Origin: Pseudomonadales bacterium
GTDB taxonomy: Bacteria > Pseudomonadota > Gammaproteobacteria > Pseudomonadales > Ketobacteraceae
Direction: 5' to 3'
Length of the DNA stretch: 64,000 nucleotides
Assembly (NCBI GenBank): GCA_002708905.1
Contig: PAPM01000035.1
Span: 1 to 64,000 of the forward strand
Shown: piece by piece, positions 46,987 to 56,323 of the stretch
Numbering within the stretch: position 1 is the stretch's first letter
How the letters are laid out: each line of letters begins with the position of its first letter
Notes under the pieces: model-generated
Told to the model about the DNA's origin: nothing
The model's database searches: none
What the model saw: the letters and a program-made list of their open reading frames with translations, nothing else
Program-made: the position numbers and the translations under genes

Positions 46987-49362
46987 ATGCGCTTCAGTGA
47001 AAAATGGCTTCGTGAATGGGTAAGCCCCAAATTGACCACCGATGAGCTGGTGGCACAGATCACCATGGCCGGTCTGGAAGTCGACAGCGTTGAAAAGGTG
47101 GCGGGGGAATTTGCCGGCGTGGTGGTCGCGGAGATCATCAGTGCTGAACCGCACCCGGATGCCAGCAAATTGCAGGTGTGTATAGTGGATGCAGGTGAAG
47201 GGGAGCCGCTACAGATCGTGTGTGGAGCCGCCAACGCTCGCCCTGGGATCAAGGTGCCCTGTGCCAAGATTGGTGCTGTCCTACCTGGGGATTTTAAAAT
47301 CAAGCGTGCCAAATTACGGGGTGTGGAATCCTTTGGGATGCTGTGCGCTGAGCAGGAGCTGTGCATGGCCGAATCTTCAGACGGCCTGATGGAGTTGCCG
47401 CTGGATGCGCCTGTGGGAACCAACATCCGTGATTATCTCGCCCTGGATGATGCTGCCATTGAGGTGGACTTGACCCCCAATCGAGGTGACTGTCTGGGTA
47501 TTGCCGGGTTGGCCCGCGAAGTGGGTGTTCTGAACAGTATGGATGTCACTCAGATGGCCCAGGGTGAATCCAGGCAAACGATTCCTGATACCTTCCCTGT
47601 TGCTGTGGAAGCCAAGGCGCAGTGCCCCCGCTATGTGGGGCGGGTTGTGCGCGGCGTGGATCTCAGTCGACCCACTCCTGTGTGGATGGTGGAGCGTCTG
47701 CGTCGCAGTGGTATTCGTACCATTGATCCAGTAGTGGACGTCACCAACTATGTGCTGCTGGAGTTGGGGCAGCCTATGCATGCCTTCGACCTGAATACGC
47801 TTCAGGGTGGCATCTGTGTTCGTCTGGCAGGCGAAGGTGAAAAGCTCACTCTGCTGGATGGGCAGGAAGTCACATTAACGCCGGATACATTGTTGATTGC
47901 TGATCAGTCCGGTCCGCTGGCCATGGCCGGAGTCATGGGTGGCGAGCATTCCGGCGTCAGCCCCGAAACCAAAGACCTGTTTCTGGAAAGTGCATTCTTC
48001 GACCCCATCGCCATAGCCGGTAAAGCACGACGTTATGGCTTGCACACGGATTCTTCCCACCGCTTTGAGCGGGGTGTAGATTTCGAATTGCAGCATCATG
48101 CCATGGAGCGGGCTACGGCTTTGCTGCTGGAGATCGTGGGTGGCGATGCCGGCCCCATCATCGAAGTACTGAGTGCTGAGAATCTGCCACACCTGCCGTC
48201 CATTCAGTTGCGTCGCGAGCGTATCAAACGCATCTTGGGTTGTGATATTCCAGAGATCGATGTGGAAAATATCCTGGGCCGCCTGGGCATGGATATCGTT
48301 AAAACGGAGCAGGGCTGGCACATCGTCCCCCCCAGCTATCGCTACGATATTCGCCTGGAAGTGGATTTGATCGAAGAGTTGGGCCGGATCCATGGCTACA
48401 ACAATCTTCCCACCACCTTGCCTATTCTGGAAGGGCTGTCTCCAAAGCGCGAAGAAGCATTGCTGCCGGTATCCCGCTTCAAACAGGTGCTGGTGGATCG
48501 CGATTACCAGGAAGTCATCACGTACAGTTTTGTCGACAAAAAGTACATTGAGCTGCTCACTCCGGACCAGCCTTCCGTTGCGCTGGCCAATCCTATTTCT
48601 GCGGATATGTCTGAAATGCGTACCACATTGTGGGCCGGCTTGTTGAAGACGGCGGCTTACAACATCAACCGCCAACAGGATCGCCTGCGATTATTTGAGT
48701 CCGGTTTGAATTTCATCAAACGCGGTGACGATTTGCAGCAGATCGATCATCTGGGTGGATTGATCTACGGTGGCGTCACTGATGAAAGCTGGTTCGGCAA
48801 AGTGCGTCCGGTGGATTTCTACGATATCAAAGGGGATGTGGAAGCGTTGTTGGCCCTGACAGGCAGTGATAATTTCAGCTTTGAGCCCGGTGAGCACAAA
48901 GCCTTGCATCCGGGGCAGACTGCCGTCATTAAACGGGATGGCAAAACCATTGGCTACGTGGGGGCTTTGCATCCCAGCGTGCAGAAAACCCTGGATATCA
49001 GTCAAAAAGTCTACCTATTTGAATTAGTTTTGCCTGAGATCCGCCGCAGAAGCTTGCCCCAGTTCAAAGAATTGTCGAAATATCCGGAAGTTAGACGCGA
49101 TTTTGCAGTAATAGTTGATGAAAAGATTTCAGCAGCGGCTATACTGAAAAATGTGCGCGAAACAGCTGGTTCTCTTTTGACCAACCTCGTGCTGTTCGAT
49201 GTCTATCAGGGTGCAAACCTGGAGGCGGGTAAGAAAAGCATCGCCTTTGGCATAACCCTGCAGGACTCGGCTCGGACCTTACAGGATGAAGACATTAATC
49301 CCATCGTGGAGAGAGTGGTTGCATCCTTGAAAGATACGTTCAATGTCACATTGAGGGAATAA
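46987..49362 (+). CDS. pheT: Phenylalanyl-tRNA synthetase beta subunit
   Basis: 791 residues (E. coli 795). Order: EMAP-like tRNA-binding domain (about 40-150), B3/B4 editing domain (about 210-380), B5 domain (about 400-475), catalytic-like core, and C-terminal anticodon-binding FDX-ACB domain (about 695-791, [20 protein letters not shown]). GAGGAATAGG precedes the start. ihfA follows after two bases. Confidence 0.97.
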   Translation: MRFSEKWLREWVSPKLTTDELVAQITMAGLEVDSVEKVAGEFAGVVVAEIISAEPHPDASKLQVCIVDAGEGEPLQIVCGAANARPGIKVPCAKIGAVLPGDFKIKRAKLRGVESFGMLCAEQELCMAESSDGLMELPLDAPVGTNIRDYLALDDAAIEVDLTPNRGDCLGIAGLAREVGVLNSMDVTQMAQGESRQTIPDTFPVAVEAKAQCPRYVGRVVRGVDLSRPTPVWMVERLRRSGIRTIDPVVDVTNYVLLELGQPMHAFDLNTLQGGICVRLAGEGEKLTLLDGQEVTLTPDTLLIADQSGPLAMAGVMGGEHSGVSPETKDLFLESAFFDPIAIAGKARRYGLHTDSSHRFERGVDFELQHHAMERATALLLEIVGGDAGPIIEVLSAENLPHLPSIQLRRERIKRILGCDIPEIDVENILGRLGMDIVKTEQGWHIVPPSYRYDIRLEVDLIEELGRIHGYNNLPTTLPILEGLSPKREEALLPVSRFKQVLVDRDYQEVITYSFVDKKYIELLTPDQPSVALANPISADMSEMRTTLWAGLLKTAAYNINRQQDRLRLFESGLNFIKRGDDLQQIDHLGGLIYGGVTDESWFGKVRPVDFYDIKGDVEALLALTGSDNFSFEPGEHKALHPGQTAVIKRDGKTIGYVGALHPSVQKTLDISQKVYLFELVLPEIRRRSLPQFKELSKYPEVRRDFAVIVDEKISAAAILKNVRETAGSLLTNLVLFDVYQGANLEAGKKSIAFGITLQDSARTLQDEDINPIVERVVASLKDTFNVTLRE

Positions 49363-49364
49363 GG

Positions 49365-49670
49365 ATGGGTGCGTTAACCAAGGCTGATTTAGCTGAAAAG
49401 CTATTTGAAGAACTTGGGTTGAACAAGCGGGAAGCCAAGGAAATGGTGGAACTGTTTTTCGAAGAAATTCGATCCTCGCTTGAGTCAAACGAGCATGTAA
49501 AGCTCTCCGGGTTTGGCAATTTTGACTTGCGAAACAAACGGGAGCGTCCAGGCAGAAACCCGAAAACCGGTGAAGAAATTCCCATTTCCGCTCGTCGTGT
49601 CGTGACCTTTCGCCCTGGCCAGAAGTTGAAGCAACGAGTGGAAGCCTATGCTGGAACCAAGCAACAATAA
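49365..49670 (+). CDS. ihfA: Integration host factor subunit alpha
   Basis: 101 residues (E. coli 99). [35 protein letters not shown] start; DNA arm [19 protein letters not shown]-terminus [17 protein letters not shown]. Partner of IhfB at 35415. The start is 2 bases after the pheT stop, and the 3' end overlaps the merR-like gene by 23 bases. Confidence 0.97.
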   Translation: MGALTKADLAEKLFEELGLNKREAKEMVELFFEEIRSSLESNEHVKLSGFGNFDLRNKRERPGRNPKTGEEIPISARRVVTFRPGQKLKQRVEAYAGTKQQ

Positions 49671-50007
49671 CGAATTACCAGCGATACCGGGAAAGCGATA
49701 TTTCACGATTGGGGAAGTGAGCGAACTCTGTGACGTAAAGCCTCACGTTTTACGTTACTGGGAACAAGAATTTACCCAACTGAAACCCGTTAAAAGGCGG
49801 GGTAATCGACGTTATTACCAGCGTCAGGACGTGATTATGATCCGCCAGATTCGTAGTCTTCTCTATGATCAGGGTTACACCATTGGCGGTGCCCGGCTAA
49901 AGTTGACTGGGGACGATGCCCAGGAAGATGTCACCAAGTCCTCACAGCTGATCCGGCAGATGATCGCCGAGCTGGAAGAAGTGTTGATGGTCCTCAAGGA
50001 TCATTAA
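49648..50007 (+). CDS. MerR-family transcriptional regulator
   Basis: 119 residues. The N-terminal winged helix (about 18-85) shows [25 protein letters not shown] and [31 protein letters not shown]; a short dimerisation helix follows ([20 protein letters not shown]). No Cys metal site is present. The gene is conserved after ihfA in Pseudomonas and relatives, with unknown targets. It overlaps ihfA by 23 bases and needs ihfA translation for expression. Confidence 0.9.
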   Translation: MLEPSNNNELPAIPGKRYFTIGEVSELCDVKPHVLRYWEQEFTQLKPVKRRGNRRYYQRQDVIMIRQIRSLLYDQGYTIGGARLKLTGDDAQEDVTKSSQLIRQMIAELEEVLMVLKDH

Positions 50008-50024
50008 TCCCCGCTAAAAAACGT

Positions 50025-50052
50025 TTGATAATTACCTCGAATCCTGTATTAT
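50025..50052 (+). promoter_or_regulatory. Promoter of tRNA-Pro
   Basis: TTGATA, a 16-base spacer and TATTAT, followed by a TTGCGTCC discriminator, about 55 bases before the tRNA. Confidence 0.7.
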
Positions 50053-50107
50053 TTGCGTCCTCCCTGAGGGTAGGGCGCAGCTCTAACCCTTTGAAAGAGA
50101 AAAGAAT

Positions 50108-50184
50108 CGGGGCGTAGCGCAGCCTGGTAGCGCACCACAATGGGGTTGTGGGGGTCGAAGGTTCAAATCCTTCCGTCCCGACCA
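50108..50184 (+). tRNA. tRNA-Pro (GGG)
   Basis: 77 bases with encoded CCA. CGGGGCG/CGTCCCG acceptor arms, AGCGCAGCCTGGTAGCGC D-arm, anticodon loop ATGGGGT with anticodon GGG, TTCAAAT T-loop. Conserved position behind the ihfA-merR pair. Confidence 0.97.
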
Positions 50185-50190
50185 GATTCA

Positions 50191-50221
50191 AAAAAAGCCG
50201 CTATGTATTAGCGGCTTTTTT
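50191..50221 (+). terminator. Terminator of tRNA-Pro
   Basis: AAGCCGCTA pairs with TAGCGGCTT across TGTAT and is followed by T; A-rich on the 5' side, so it works in both directions and can also end the glutathione transferase unit. Confidence 0.92.
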
Positions 50222-50259
50222 AATGTCTTCAGTTTACTAGCCCGCCTTTCAGGCAAGGC

Positions 50260-50919
50260 TTATTTCTGAACTATATTTTTAGCACCCTTCAATAGAGCTT
50301 CCGTATCCAATTTACCCGGCACAGCGGCACCTCGCTGCGCGGCAGGCCGATTTCCAATAGCATTCATCCAGCGCTGCAAATGTTCCAGCCCTTCCACGTC
50401 CACGCCGGACCAAAGATGGGTTCGGGCCCAGCACCAGTTGGCGATATCCGCGATGCTGTATTCATCGGCAAGATATTCATGTTCAGCCAAATGGCCATCC
50501 AAAACCGTCAGTAACCGTTTCACTTCGTTCTGATAGCGGTCGATGGCCGGTTGAATCTTCTCCTCGAAATAGCGGAAGAAGACATTGGCTTGGCCCATCA
50601 TCGGGCCCAGTCCACCCATTTGGAACATGAGCCACTGGATTGCCCGGCTACGCCCTTTGGGATCAGCAGGAAGCAGTTTTCCTGCCTGTTCCGCCAGATA
50701 GATCATGATGGCGCCGGATTCGAAGACCACAAAATCATCATTGGCGCGATCCACAATGACCGGAATGCGCCCATTGGGGTTCATGGCTAAAAACTCCGGT
50801 TGCTTCTGCTCGTTCTCCATCAGGTTGATGGGCAAGACGTTGTAGTCCAACTCCAATTCTTCCAGCGTGACCGATGCTTTCCAGCCATTGGGTGTGGACG
50901 CAGTATAAAGGTCAATCAT
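50260..50919 (-). CDS. Glutathione S-transferase, YfcG-like
   Basis: 219 residues from the Met at 50919 ([22 protein letters not shown]); a longer open frame upstream runs through the other transferase gene and is not used. It matches the E. coli YfcG/YghU group: STPNGWK in the thiol site, [11 protein letters not shown] (cis-Pro), [12 protein letters not shown], and [16 protein letters not shown]. YfcG is a disulfide-bond reductase, so a redox role is possible. Second gene of a pair, 14 bases after the first. Confidence 0.88.
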   Translation of the reverse strand: MIDLYTASTPNGWKASVTLEELELDYNVLPINLMENEQKQPEFLAMNPNGRIPVIVDRANDDFVVFESGAIMIYLAEQAGKLLPADPKGRSRAIQWLMFQMGGLGPMMGQANVFFRYFEEKIQPAIDRYQNEVKRLLTVLDGHLAEHEYLADEYSIADIANWCWARTHLWSGVDVEGLEHLQRWMNAIGNRPAAQRGAAVPGKLDTEALLKGAKNIVQK

Positions 50920-50933
50920 TTGGGACTCCTGAT

Positions 50934-51542
50934 TTAAGCTTTGGCACTTTCTCGACTGCTGACGAGTGCATACCAGCGTTGAAGATTGGGGTGCTGTTCC
51001 TGCAGGCGAATCTTGATTACGCGGGCAAAATCCAATGCACACAGGAGGGTGATATCGGCGACACTGAAATACTCGCCACACAAATAGGTGTTGTCTTTGA
51101 GGTGGGTTTCCAGTACATCGAGAAATTCCACTGCACTCTTGCCCGACTCCACTCCCCAGGCTGGCACCGGGGTCATGCGATCCTTGAAGTAGCCGGTGCT
51201 GTGCTGGAAGCTCATGCCGACTGCCAGTAAAAAGTAAAACTCAACGCGGCGTTGCCACATCTCCACCTGGGCCTTTTGCAGTGGGTTGGTGCCGAAGAGA
51301 GGGGGCTCAGGCTGTAGCTCTTCAAAATAGCGGCAGATCGCAATGGATTCTCCAATACAGGTGCCGTCGTCCAGCTCCAGATACGGTACTTTGGTTGTCA
51401 CGTTCTTGGCCCGGTTGGTCTCGTTAAGGTTTTCCCCAGCTGCAATATCCAGCTCCACGTACTCCATATCGATACCTTTTTCCGCCAGGAAGATTCGAAC
51501 TCGGCGAGGGTTTGGAGCTGTTTTGGTTTCGTAAATTTTCAT
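50934..51542 (-). CDS. Glutathione S-transferase family protein
   Basis: 202 residues. Thioredoxin-like N-domain (1-80) with [30 protein letters not shown] (cis-Pro) and [13 protein letters not shown]; helical C-domain with [18 protein letters not shown] and [15 protein letters not shown]. Substrate unknown. Divergent from the TetR-type regulator, with a palindromic candidate operator between. Confidence 0.87.
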   Translation of the reverse strand: MKIYETKTAPNPRRVRIFLAEKGIDMEYVELDIAAGENLNETNRAKNVTTKVPYLELDDGTCIGESIAICRYFEELQPEPPLFGTNPLQKAQVEMWQRRVEFYFLLAVGMSFQHSTGYFKDRMTPVPAWGVESGKSAVEFLDVLETHLKDNTYLCGEYFSVADITLLCALDFARVIKIRLQEQHPNLQRWYALVSSRESAKA

Positions 51543-51618
51543 GATTTTCCTCTTATTATTCAGTGAGATGAGATCTTCAGTGCAGCAAACATGGATTCTG
51601 TACAGGGTATTATCGGAA

Positions 51619-51655
51619 CGATTGGTTAGAAATATAGCGCGTTTCTAAACAATCG
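51619..51655. promoter_or_regulatory. Candidate operator between the transferase genes and the TetR-type gene
   Basis: CGATTGgTTAGAAA and TTTCTAAaCAATCG form an inverted repeat of 14-base arms (13 matches) with a 9-base spacer. Its size, symmetry and location in the shared divergent promoter region fit a TetR-family operator that would control both directions. Confidence 0.65.
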
Positions 51656-51707
51656 GTCAATTACCCGTTATACTAGCGTTTGATTAACCGTTTGTGTGTG
51701 GGTAGGT

Positions 51708-52298
51708 ATGGCTCGACCGTTGGCATTTGATCCGCAGGAAAAATTGCACAAGGCGATGTTGCTGTTTTGGCGACAAGGCTACGAGGCAACGTCAGTGCAG
51801 GATCTTGTGGATGAGCTGCAGATCAACCGCTTCAGTTTATACAACACCTTTGGTGACAAAGAGGCGCTCTATGAGCAGGTGATCAGGCATTACCGAACTC
51901 ACGTATTTGGGTATCTGGAAGCGCAATTACAGCCGGCAGAGGAAGGCTTGCCGCGCCTGTTTGCGTACCTGGAAGCCTTATGTGAAGGTTTGGAAGGCCA
52001 GCCGGAACCCTGGGGCTGTCTGCTGCAGAACAGTGTGATATCACGGAATGCATTCAGCCCCTCTCTCCAGGTCGTGGTGGATGAGTTCATCTCAATATTG
52101 CGTGGCCACATTCTGGCGATCATGCAGGCCGCCGTTGCGTTGGGACAAACTAAGCCCGACCAGCCCCCGGAATGGTTGGCGGACTTTGTCGTCACGCACA
52201 TTCAGGGAATGCTGGTGATCAGTAAGCGGGGTTATTACGAGGCTTTGCAGCATTCGGTTCAGATGCTGCGGCAGTTTCTGCGCTACGAAGGCAATTGA
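51708..52298 (+). CDS. TetR/AcrR-family transcriptional regulator
   Basis: 196 residues from the ATG at 51708 (MARPLAFDPQEKL) with GGTAGG upstream. The N-terminal HTH (about 10-55) reads MLLFWRQGYEATSVQDLVDELQINRFSLYNTFGDKEALYEQV. The C-terminal ligand domain is of the general type that senses small molecules (PWGCLLQNSVIS). Likely represses the two divergent glutathione transferases and itself via the repeat at 51619-51655. Confidence 0.87.
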   Translation: MARPLAFDPQEKLHKAMLLFWRQGYEATSVQDLVDELQINRFSLYNTFGDKEALYEQVIRHYRTHVFGYLEAQLQPAEEGLPRLFAYLEALCEGLEGQPEPWGCLLQNSVISRNAFSPSLQVVVDEFISILRGHILAIMQAAVALGQTKPDQPPEWLADFVVTHIQGMLVISKRGYYEALQHSVQMLRQFLRYEGN

Positions 52299-52334
52299 GT
52301 TTGGGCCCTGCACATTGACAGAGCCCTCGCCAAA

Positions 52335-52865
52335 TCAGAATGCCGGTTGAGGCGTCAATAATAGCTTGTCTGTGTTGAAACCTGCAGTTTGCAGCTGTTG
52401 CAGGATTCCCGCATAGAGTTCCTCGTCCATCTGTGGCGTTCTGCTCAAGACGAACAACGTATACTTCAACGGATCGGTAACCACCGCGTATTGGTAGTTT
52501 TCCTCGTCCAGGATTACGATCAGATAGTTGGCCCAGGGGAAGTTCGGAACGCCGGGAAAGCTTACCTTCAGGCGTGAATTCGTGGTTTCGTCAACCACCA
52601 CCGCGTTTCCCAGAATTTCATCAATGGGGCCGTCCAGTTCGTCGATAAAGCCTTTGTTGTAGACCTGAACGGTACCATCCGCCAGCAGCGTGTATTCTGC
52701 GGTTACGCCCACCAAGCCTTTGTTGAAGCTCGTTTCATAGGCGGATATCTGATACCAGAGGCCCATGTAACGTTCCACATCGACGTAGGGTACTGTTTGA
52801 ATGTTGCCACATGCGGTTAGTAAGAACACAAAAGCAAGGGTTAAGCTGGTTTTTATTGTAGACAT
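52335..52865 (-). CDS. blc: Lipocalin-family lipoprotein (Blc-like)
   Basis: 176 residues. Lipoprotein signal with lipobox LTAC (Cys19). Lipocalin motif 1 YMGLWYQISAYETSFNKGL; then TAEYTLLADGTVQVYNKGF and FPWANYLIVILDEENYQYAVV; a closing LSRTPQMDEE motif. Bacterial lipocalin Blc is an outer-membrane lipoprotein thought to bind lysophospholipids. E. coli Blc has 177 residues. Confidence 0.92.
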   Translation of the reverse strand: MSTIKTSLTLAFVFLLTACGNIQTVPYVDVERYMGLWYQISAYETSFNKGLVGVTAEYTLLADGTVQVYNKGFIDELDGPIDEILGNAVVVDETTNSRLKVSFPGVPNFPWANYLIVILDEENYQYAVVTDPLKYTLFVLSRTPQMDEELYAGILQQLQTAGFNTDKLLLTPQPAF

Positions 52866-53046
52866 GGTCTTAGTCCTGAGAAAGTAAGTAAGCCCCTCAA
52901 GAGTAGCGTTGCGCCTGTGAACAGGATGTGAAGATTCGTCAGGACAGGTTATGTGGTGTTTTGGCCTAATAGCCCGTAATTTTGACAGGGGGCGTTACGG
53001 CTTTAGCGCTAAACTCTAGACTTTTGCAGTTAAGAGGATCAGCCCA

Positions 53047-54231
53047 ATGAAAGAAGCCGTTATTGTCTCCACCGCCCGCACGCCGATTGGCCGTGCCTAT
53101 CGTGGTGCTCTCAACAATATCAAGTCACCTACGATGATGGGGCACGCTATCAAGCATGCGGTAGAACGCAGCGGTGTGGAGCCGGGTGAAATCGAAGATG
53201 TGATCATCGGTGCGGTACTCACCGCTGGTACGGCGGGCACCAATATCGCCAGAACCGGTTTATTGGCTGCAGGTCTACCGGTTTCGGTATCCGGTCAAAC
53301 CATGGATCGCCAGTGTTCTTCGGGGTTGATGGCCATTGCTACGGCGGCCAAGCAGATTATGGTGGATGGTATGCCGGTATGTGTGGCTGGCGGCCAGGAG
53401 AATATCAGCGCGGTCCAGAACAAGTATTTTGAGTGGGCTAAAGCGGAAGAAGATGCCAACGTCATTGCGAAAGCCGAACACGCCTATATGCCTATGTTGC
53501 TGACGGCTGAATATGTGGCGAAAAAATACGGTGTCAGCCGTGAGCAGCAGGATCAGTACGCGTTGTTGTCCCAGCAACGTACCGCAGCTGCCCAGGAGGC
53601 GGGTAAGTTCGATGATGAAATTGTTCCTATTACAGCGACACAAGCGGTGATGAACAAGGAAACCAGAGAAGTCAGTTATCAGAAAGTGACCCTTGCCCAA
53701 GACGAAGGTAACCGGCCTGAAACGACCTATGAATCCCTTTCTGGTCTGAAACCTGTTGTGGATGGTGGTGTTATCACAGCGGGGAACGCCAGTCAGTTAT
53801 CGGACGGCGCTTCTGCTTGCGTATTGATGGATGGCAAACTGGCAGAGCGGCGTGGGCTGACTCCCCTGGGAATTTATCGTGGTATGGCAGTAGCGGGTAA
53901 TGCACCGGAAGAAATGGGTATCGGACCGGTTTACGCCATTCCAAAGCTACTTAAGCAGCATGGACTGACTGTCGATGATATTGGTCTTTGGGAGCTGAAT
54001 GAAGCGTTTGCTGTCCAGACGCTGTACTGCCGTGACCATTTGGGTATTGATCCTGAAAAGTACAATGTGAATGGTGGTGCTATCTCCATCGGTCATCCCT
54101 ACGGTATGTCAGGTGCCCGCATGGTGGGTCATGCTCTGATTGAGGGCAAGCGGCGTGGCGTAAAGTACGTAGTGGTCACCATGTGTATTGGTGGTGGCAT
54201 GGGTGCTGCCGGTTTGTTCGAAGTGGCCTAA
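53047..54231 (+). CDS. Acetyl-CoA C-acyltransferase (thiolase)
   Basis: 394 residues. Catalytic Cys in [12 protein letters not shown] (near 91), [10 protein letters not shown] with the His/Asn-loop, [11 protein letters not shown] (His near 350) and [13 protein letters not shown] (Cys near 380). All four conserved sites are present. The sequence does not separate a biosynthetic from a degradative enzyme; its ACAT-like DRQCSSG and the lipid neighbours suggest beta-oxidation. Terminator directly after. Confidence 0.93.
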   Translation: MKEAVIVSTARTPIGRAYRGALNNIKSPTMMGHAIKHAVERSGVEPGEIEDVIIGAVLTAGTAGTNIARTGLLAAGLPVSVSGQTMDRQCSSGLMAIATAAKQIMVDGMPVCVAGGQENISAVQNKYFEWAKAEEDANVIAKAEHAYMPMLLTAEYVAKKYGVSREQQDQYALLSQQRTAAAQEAGKFDDEIVPITATQAVMNKETREVSYQKVTLAQDEGNRPETTYESLSGLKPVVDGGVITAGNASQLSDGASACVLMDGKLAERRGLTPLGIYRGMAVAGNAPEEMGIGPVYAIPKLLKQHGLTVDDIGLWELNEAFAVQTLYCRDHLGIDPEKYNVNGGAISIGHPYGMSGARMVGHALIEGKRRGVKYVVVTMCIGGGMGAAGLFEVA

Positions 54232-54243
54232 GGCTTTAAGAAT

Positions 54244-54273
54244 AAAAAAAGGCCGGAATCTCCGGCCTTTTTT
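54244..54273 (+). terminator. Bidirectional terminator between thiolase and desaturase
   Basis: AAAAAGGCCGGA pairs with TCCGGCCTTTTT across AT; T runs on both strands, so it serves the convergent thiolase and desaturase genes. Confidence 0.93.
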
Positions 54274-54294
54274 ATGATCAATGCGACCCCTGAA

Positions 54295-55494
54295 TCAGCT
54301 TGCCGTCACCGTTGCAAAGCTCAGGTTGAACATCTGAATGCGTTTACGCTGCATCTTCAGCATATATTCCATTTCCTTGAAACGGGTGCGAATGGTCGCG
54401 TGCTGCCACTTCGCCTGCAGTTCCTGTTTCTTCTCTTCAAATGCTTCGCCGAAGGCTTCGCGCTTCTGCTGAACCCATTGACCGCGCAGTTCTTTCCACT
54501 CCGCCATGGTGTCCATAAATTGCTGATACTCCGCTTCCAGGGTCTGGCGCAGCGCTTCCACGTTGGGGGTAGGCAGGCGGCTCAGGTTAAGCTGTTTGCG
54601 GGCCTTTTCAAACTGCATCTGCAGCATGGCTTCCTGAATTTTGAAATTGGGAACGCGCTTCAGGTTGCTGGCCAGGCCAATCCAGGACAAAAACATAATC
54701 AGCCACTTGGTAGGGTCGAACTGCCACCAACGAACACCGTTACGGTAATCAGTCTGGAAGTAGTGGTGGAAATTGTGATATCCCTCGCCATAGGTGAACA
54801 GGGCCAGCAGGAAGTTGTCTTTAGCGGTGTTGGTATTGGTGTAGGGTTGTTTGCCCCAGGCGTGACAGAGGCTGTTGATAAAGAAGGTAACGTGGTGGCT
54901 GATTACCAGGCGCAATACACCGGCCAACAGCAACATGCCGAGGATGTCGCCGTTTAGGTAGCCGGCCAGTAGCGGTACACCAATATTCGAGATTACGACC
55001 AGAGGCACATAATAGTTATGCTGGAACATGACAATCTTGTCCCGCTGCAAATCCTGAGTGTTGTTAAGATCCACCTCACCACTTTTATAGTTTCGGATCA
55101 TCCAGCCGATATGGGCGAACCATAGGCCCCGCTTGACGGAATAGGGGTCACATTCGACATCGTCCACATAGCGATGGTGTTTACGGTGTCCTGAGCACCA
55201 GATCAGGATGCTGTTCTGGAGTGCGCAGGCGCCCCAGAATGCGAAGAAAGCTCTTACCAATGGATTGGCATCGTAGGCCCGATGGGACCACAGGCGGTGA
55301 TAGCCGCCGGTAATAGACAGGCCGCAGAATGCGAGCATCAGCCCGAATACGGTCCATTCCACGGCATCGTAGCCCTTCATGAAACCGTAGATGGGGACTG
55401 CTGTGATGGCGGTAAGAAATGTGAGTGAAAAAATCAGTGTGGGTGCCCAGTTAATTGGGGCGTCTTCTTTTGGTGCCTTTATAGACTCTGGCAT
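54295..55494 (-). CDS. Acyl-CoA delta-9 desaturase (DesB-type)
   Basis: 399 residues, a membrane di-iron enzyme. Three His boxes: HRLWSHRAY (near 66), HRKHHRYVD (near 103) and HNFHH (near 241). About four membrane helices (28-48, 52-70, 160-185, 190-210). The last 110 residues form a hydrophilic helical tail (FEKARKQLNLSRLPT and WKELRGQWVQQKREAF), also known in Pseudomonas DesB (394 residues). It introduces a double bond into acyl-CoA. No redox partner is encoded next to it. Confidence 0.92.
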   Translation of the reverse strand: MPESIKAPKEDAPINWAPTLIFSLTFLTAITAVPIYGFMKGYDAVEWTVFGLMLAFCGLSITGGYHRLWSHRAYDANPLVRAFFAFWGACALQNSILIWCSGHRKHHRYVDDVECDPYSVKRGLWFAHIGWMIRNYKSGEVDLNNTQDLQRDKIVMFQHNYYVPLVVISNIGVPLLAGYLNGDILGMLLLAGVLRLVISHHVTFFINSLCHAWGKQPYTNTNTAKDNFLLALFTYGEGYHNFHHYFQTDYRNGVRWWQFDPTKWLIMFLSWIGLASNLKRVPNFKIQEAMLQMQFEKARKQLNLSRLPTPNVEALRQTLEAEYQQFMDTMAEWKELRGQWVQQKREAFGEAFEEKKQELQAKWQHATIRTRFKEMEYMLKMQRKRIQMFNLSFATVTAS

Positions 55495-55625
55495 GCACTA
55501 CTTTCTCGCTGAACGGGTTTTGTTATGATATTTGACAGTATAGCTTTCGGGAGATCGAAAAGTATATTGATCACCAAATCTGGGAACGGATTCTAACTTA
55601 ATTCTACTGGCAGGTACATTACATG

Positions 55626-55650
55626 AAAAAGGCGGCCACAGGGCCGCCTT
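55626..55650 (-). terminator. Terminator of the phasin-like gene
   Basis: On the minus strand AAGGCGGCC pairs with GGCCGCCTT across ACAG or CTGT, followed by five T. Confidence 0.85.
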
Positions 55651-55679
55651 AAAGTAGGGGAATACAGATATGGCCGGGC

Positions 55680-56117
55680 TTATTCGTCCGCCTCGGCCTC
55701 TTCAGTCTTTTTTACGGCCTTTACCTTTTTGGTAACTTCCTTTTTGACTTCCGCTGCCGCTTCTTTTGCAGCTCCGGTCACTTCTTCCACCTTGCTGTTA
55801 CCTAACTCAACAAGCTCGTCGAAATAGTTTTCGCCGCCCTTGCGTGCTTTTACCACCAGGCCGACAGAAGCGTTCTTCAGCTGGTCCAGGGTGCTTTTCA
55901 CATCTTCGAAAGGTGTGGCGATGTCCTTTTTCAGTTGCTCCAGGAAGGATTCTTCCGCCTGCAGCTGAGCTTCGCCAGCTTTAACCAGTTCATCGAATTG
56001 CTTGTTGCTTTCTTCCTTGATCTTGACGTAAAGACCGCGAGATGCGTTGAGAAATTGCTCAACAGATGAATTGAATTGGTCCATTTGCGCTTTAACGCGA
56101 TCTGAAAACTCGCTCAT
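55680..56117 (-). CDS. Phasin-like helical protein
   Basis: 145 residues from the Met at 56117 (MSEFSDRVKAQMDQFNSSVEQF). Fully helical and amphipathic, with two related halves (DELVKAGEAQLQAEES and DELVELGNSKVEEVTG), ending in an Ala/Lys/Glu-rich tail with AAAEVKKEVTKK. This is the make-up of phasins that coat polyhydroxyalkanoate granules or of apolipoprotein-like surface proteins. No PHA synthase lies in the window, so the granule assignment is tentative. It is transcribed toward the desaturase gene with a terminator between. Confidence 0.7.
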   Translation of the reverse strand: MSEFSDRVKAQMDQFNSSVEQFLNASRGLYVKIKEESNKQFDELVKAGEAQLQAEESFLEQLKKDIATPFEDVKSTLDQLKNASVGLVVKARKGGENYFDELVELGNSKVEEVTGAAKEAAAEVKKEVTKKVKAVKKTEEAEADE

Positions 56118-56323
56118 TTGATAATCCCTCATTTAGGATGACTGATGAATTGACCTCATATTGGACGCATATGTCTGAGTGATAACGGAAAATCCCTTTT
56201 GGGTGTTATCAATAACAACACAGCGACACGTAATTTATACAAAAAAATTAGAATGTTAACCCTAATTGAGTGACAAATTTAACGGCGCCTTATAGGTGCC
56301 GCTAAACTTTCTGTCGGATATAG

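Noticed and set aside
50920..51081. N-terminal extension of the YfcG-like transferase from 51081
   Set aside because: The extra 54 residues overlap the other transferase gene and do not match the family, whereas MIDLYTA at 50919 does.
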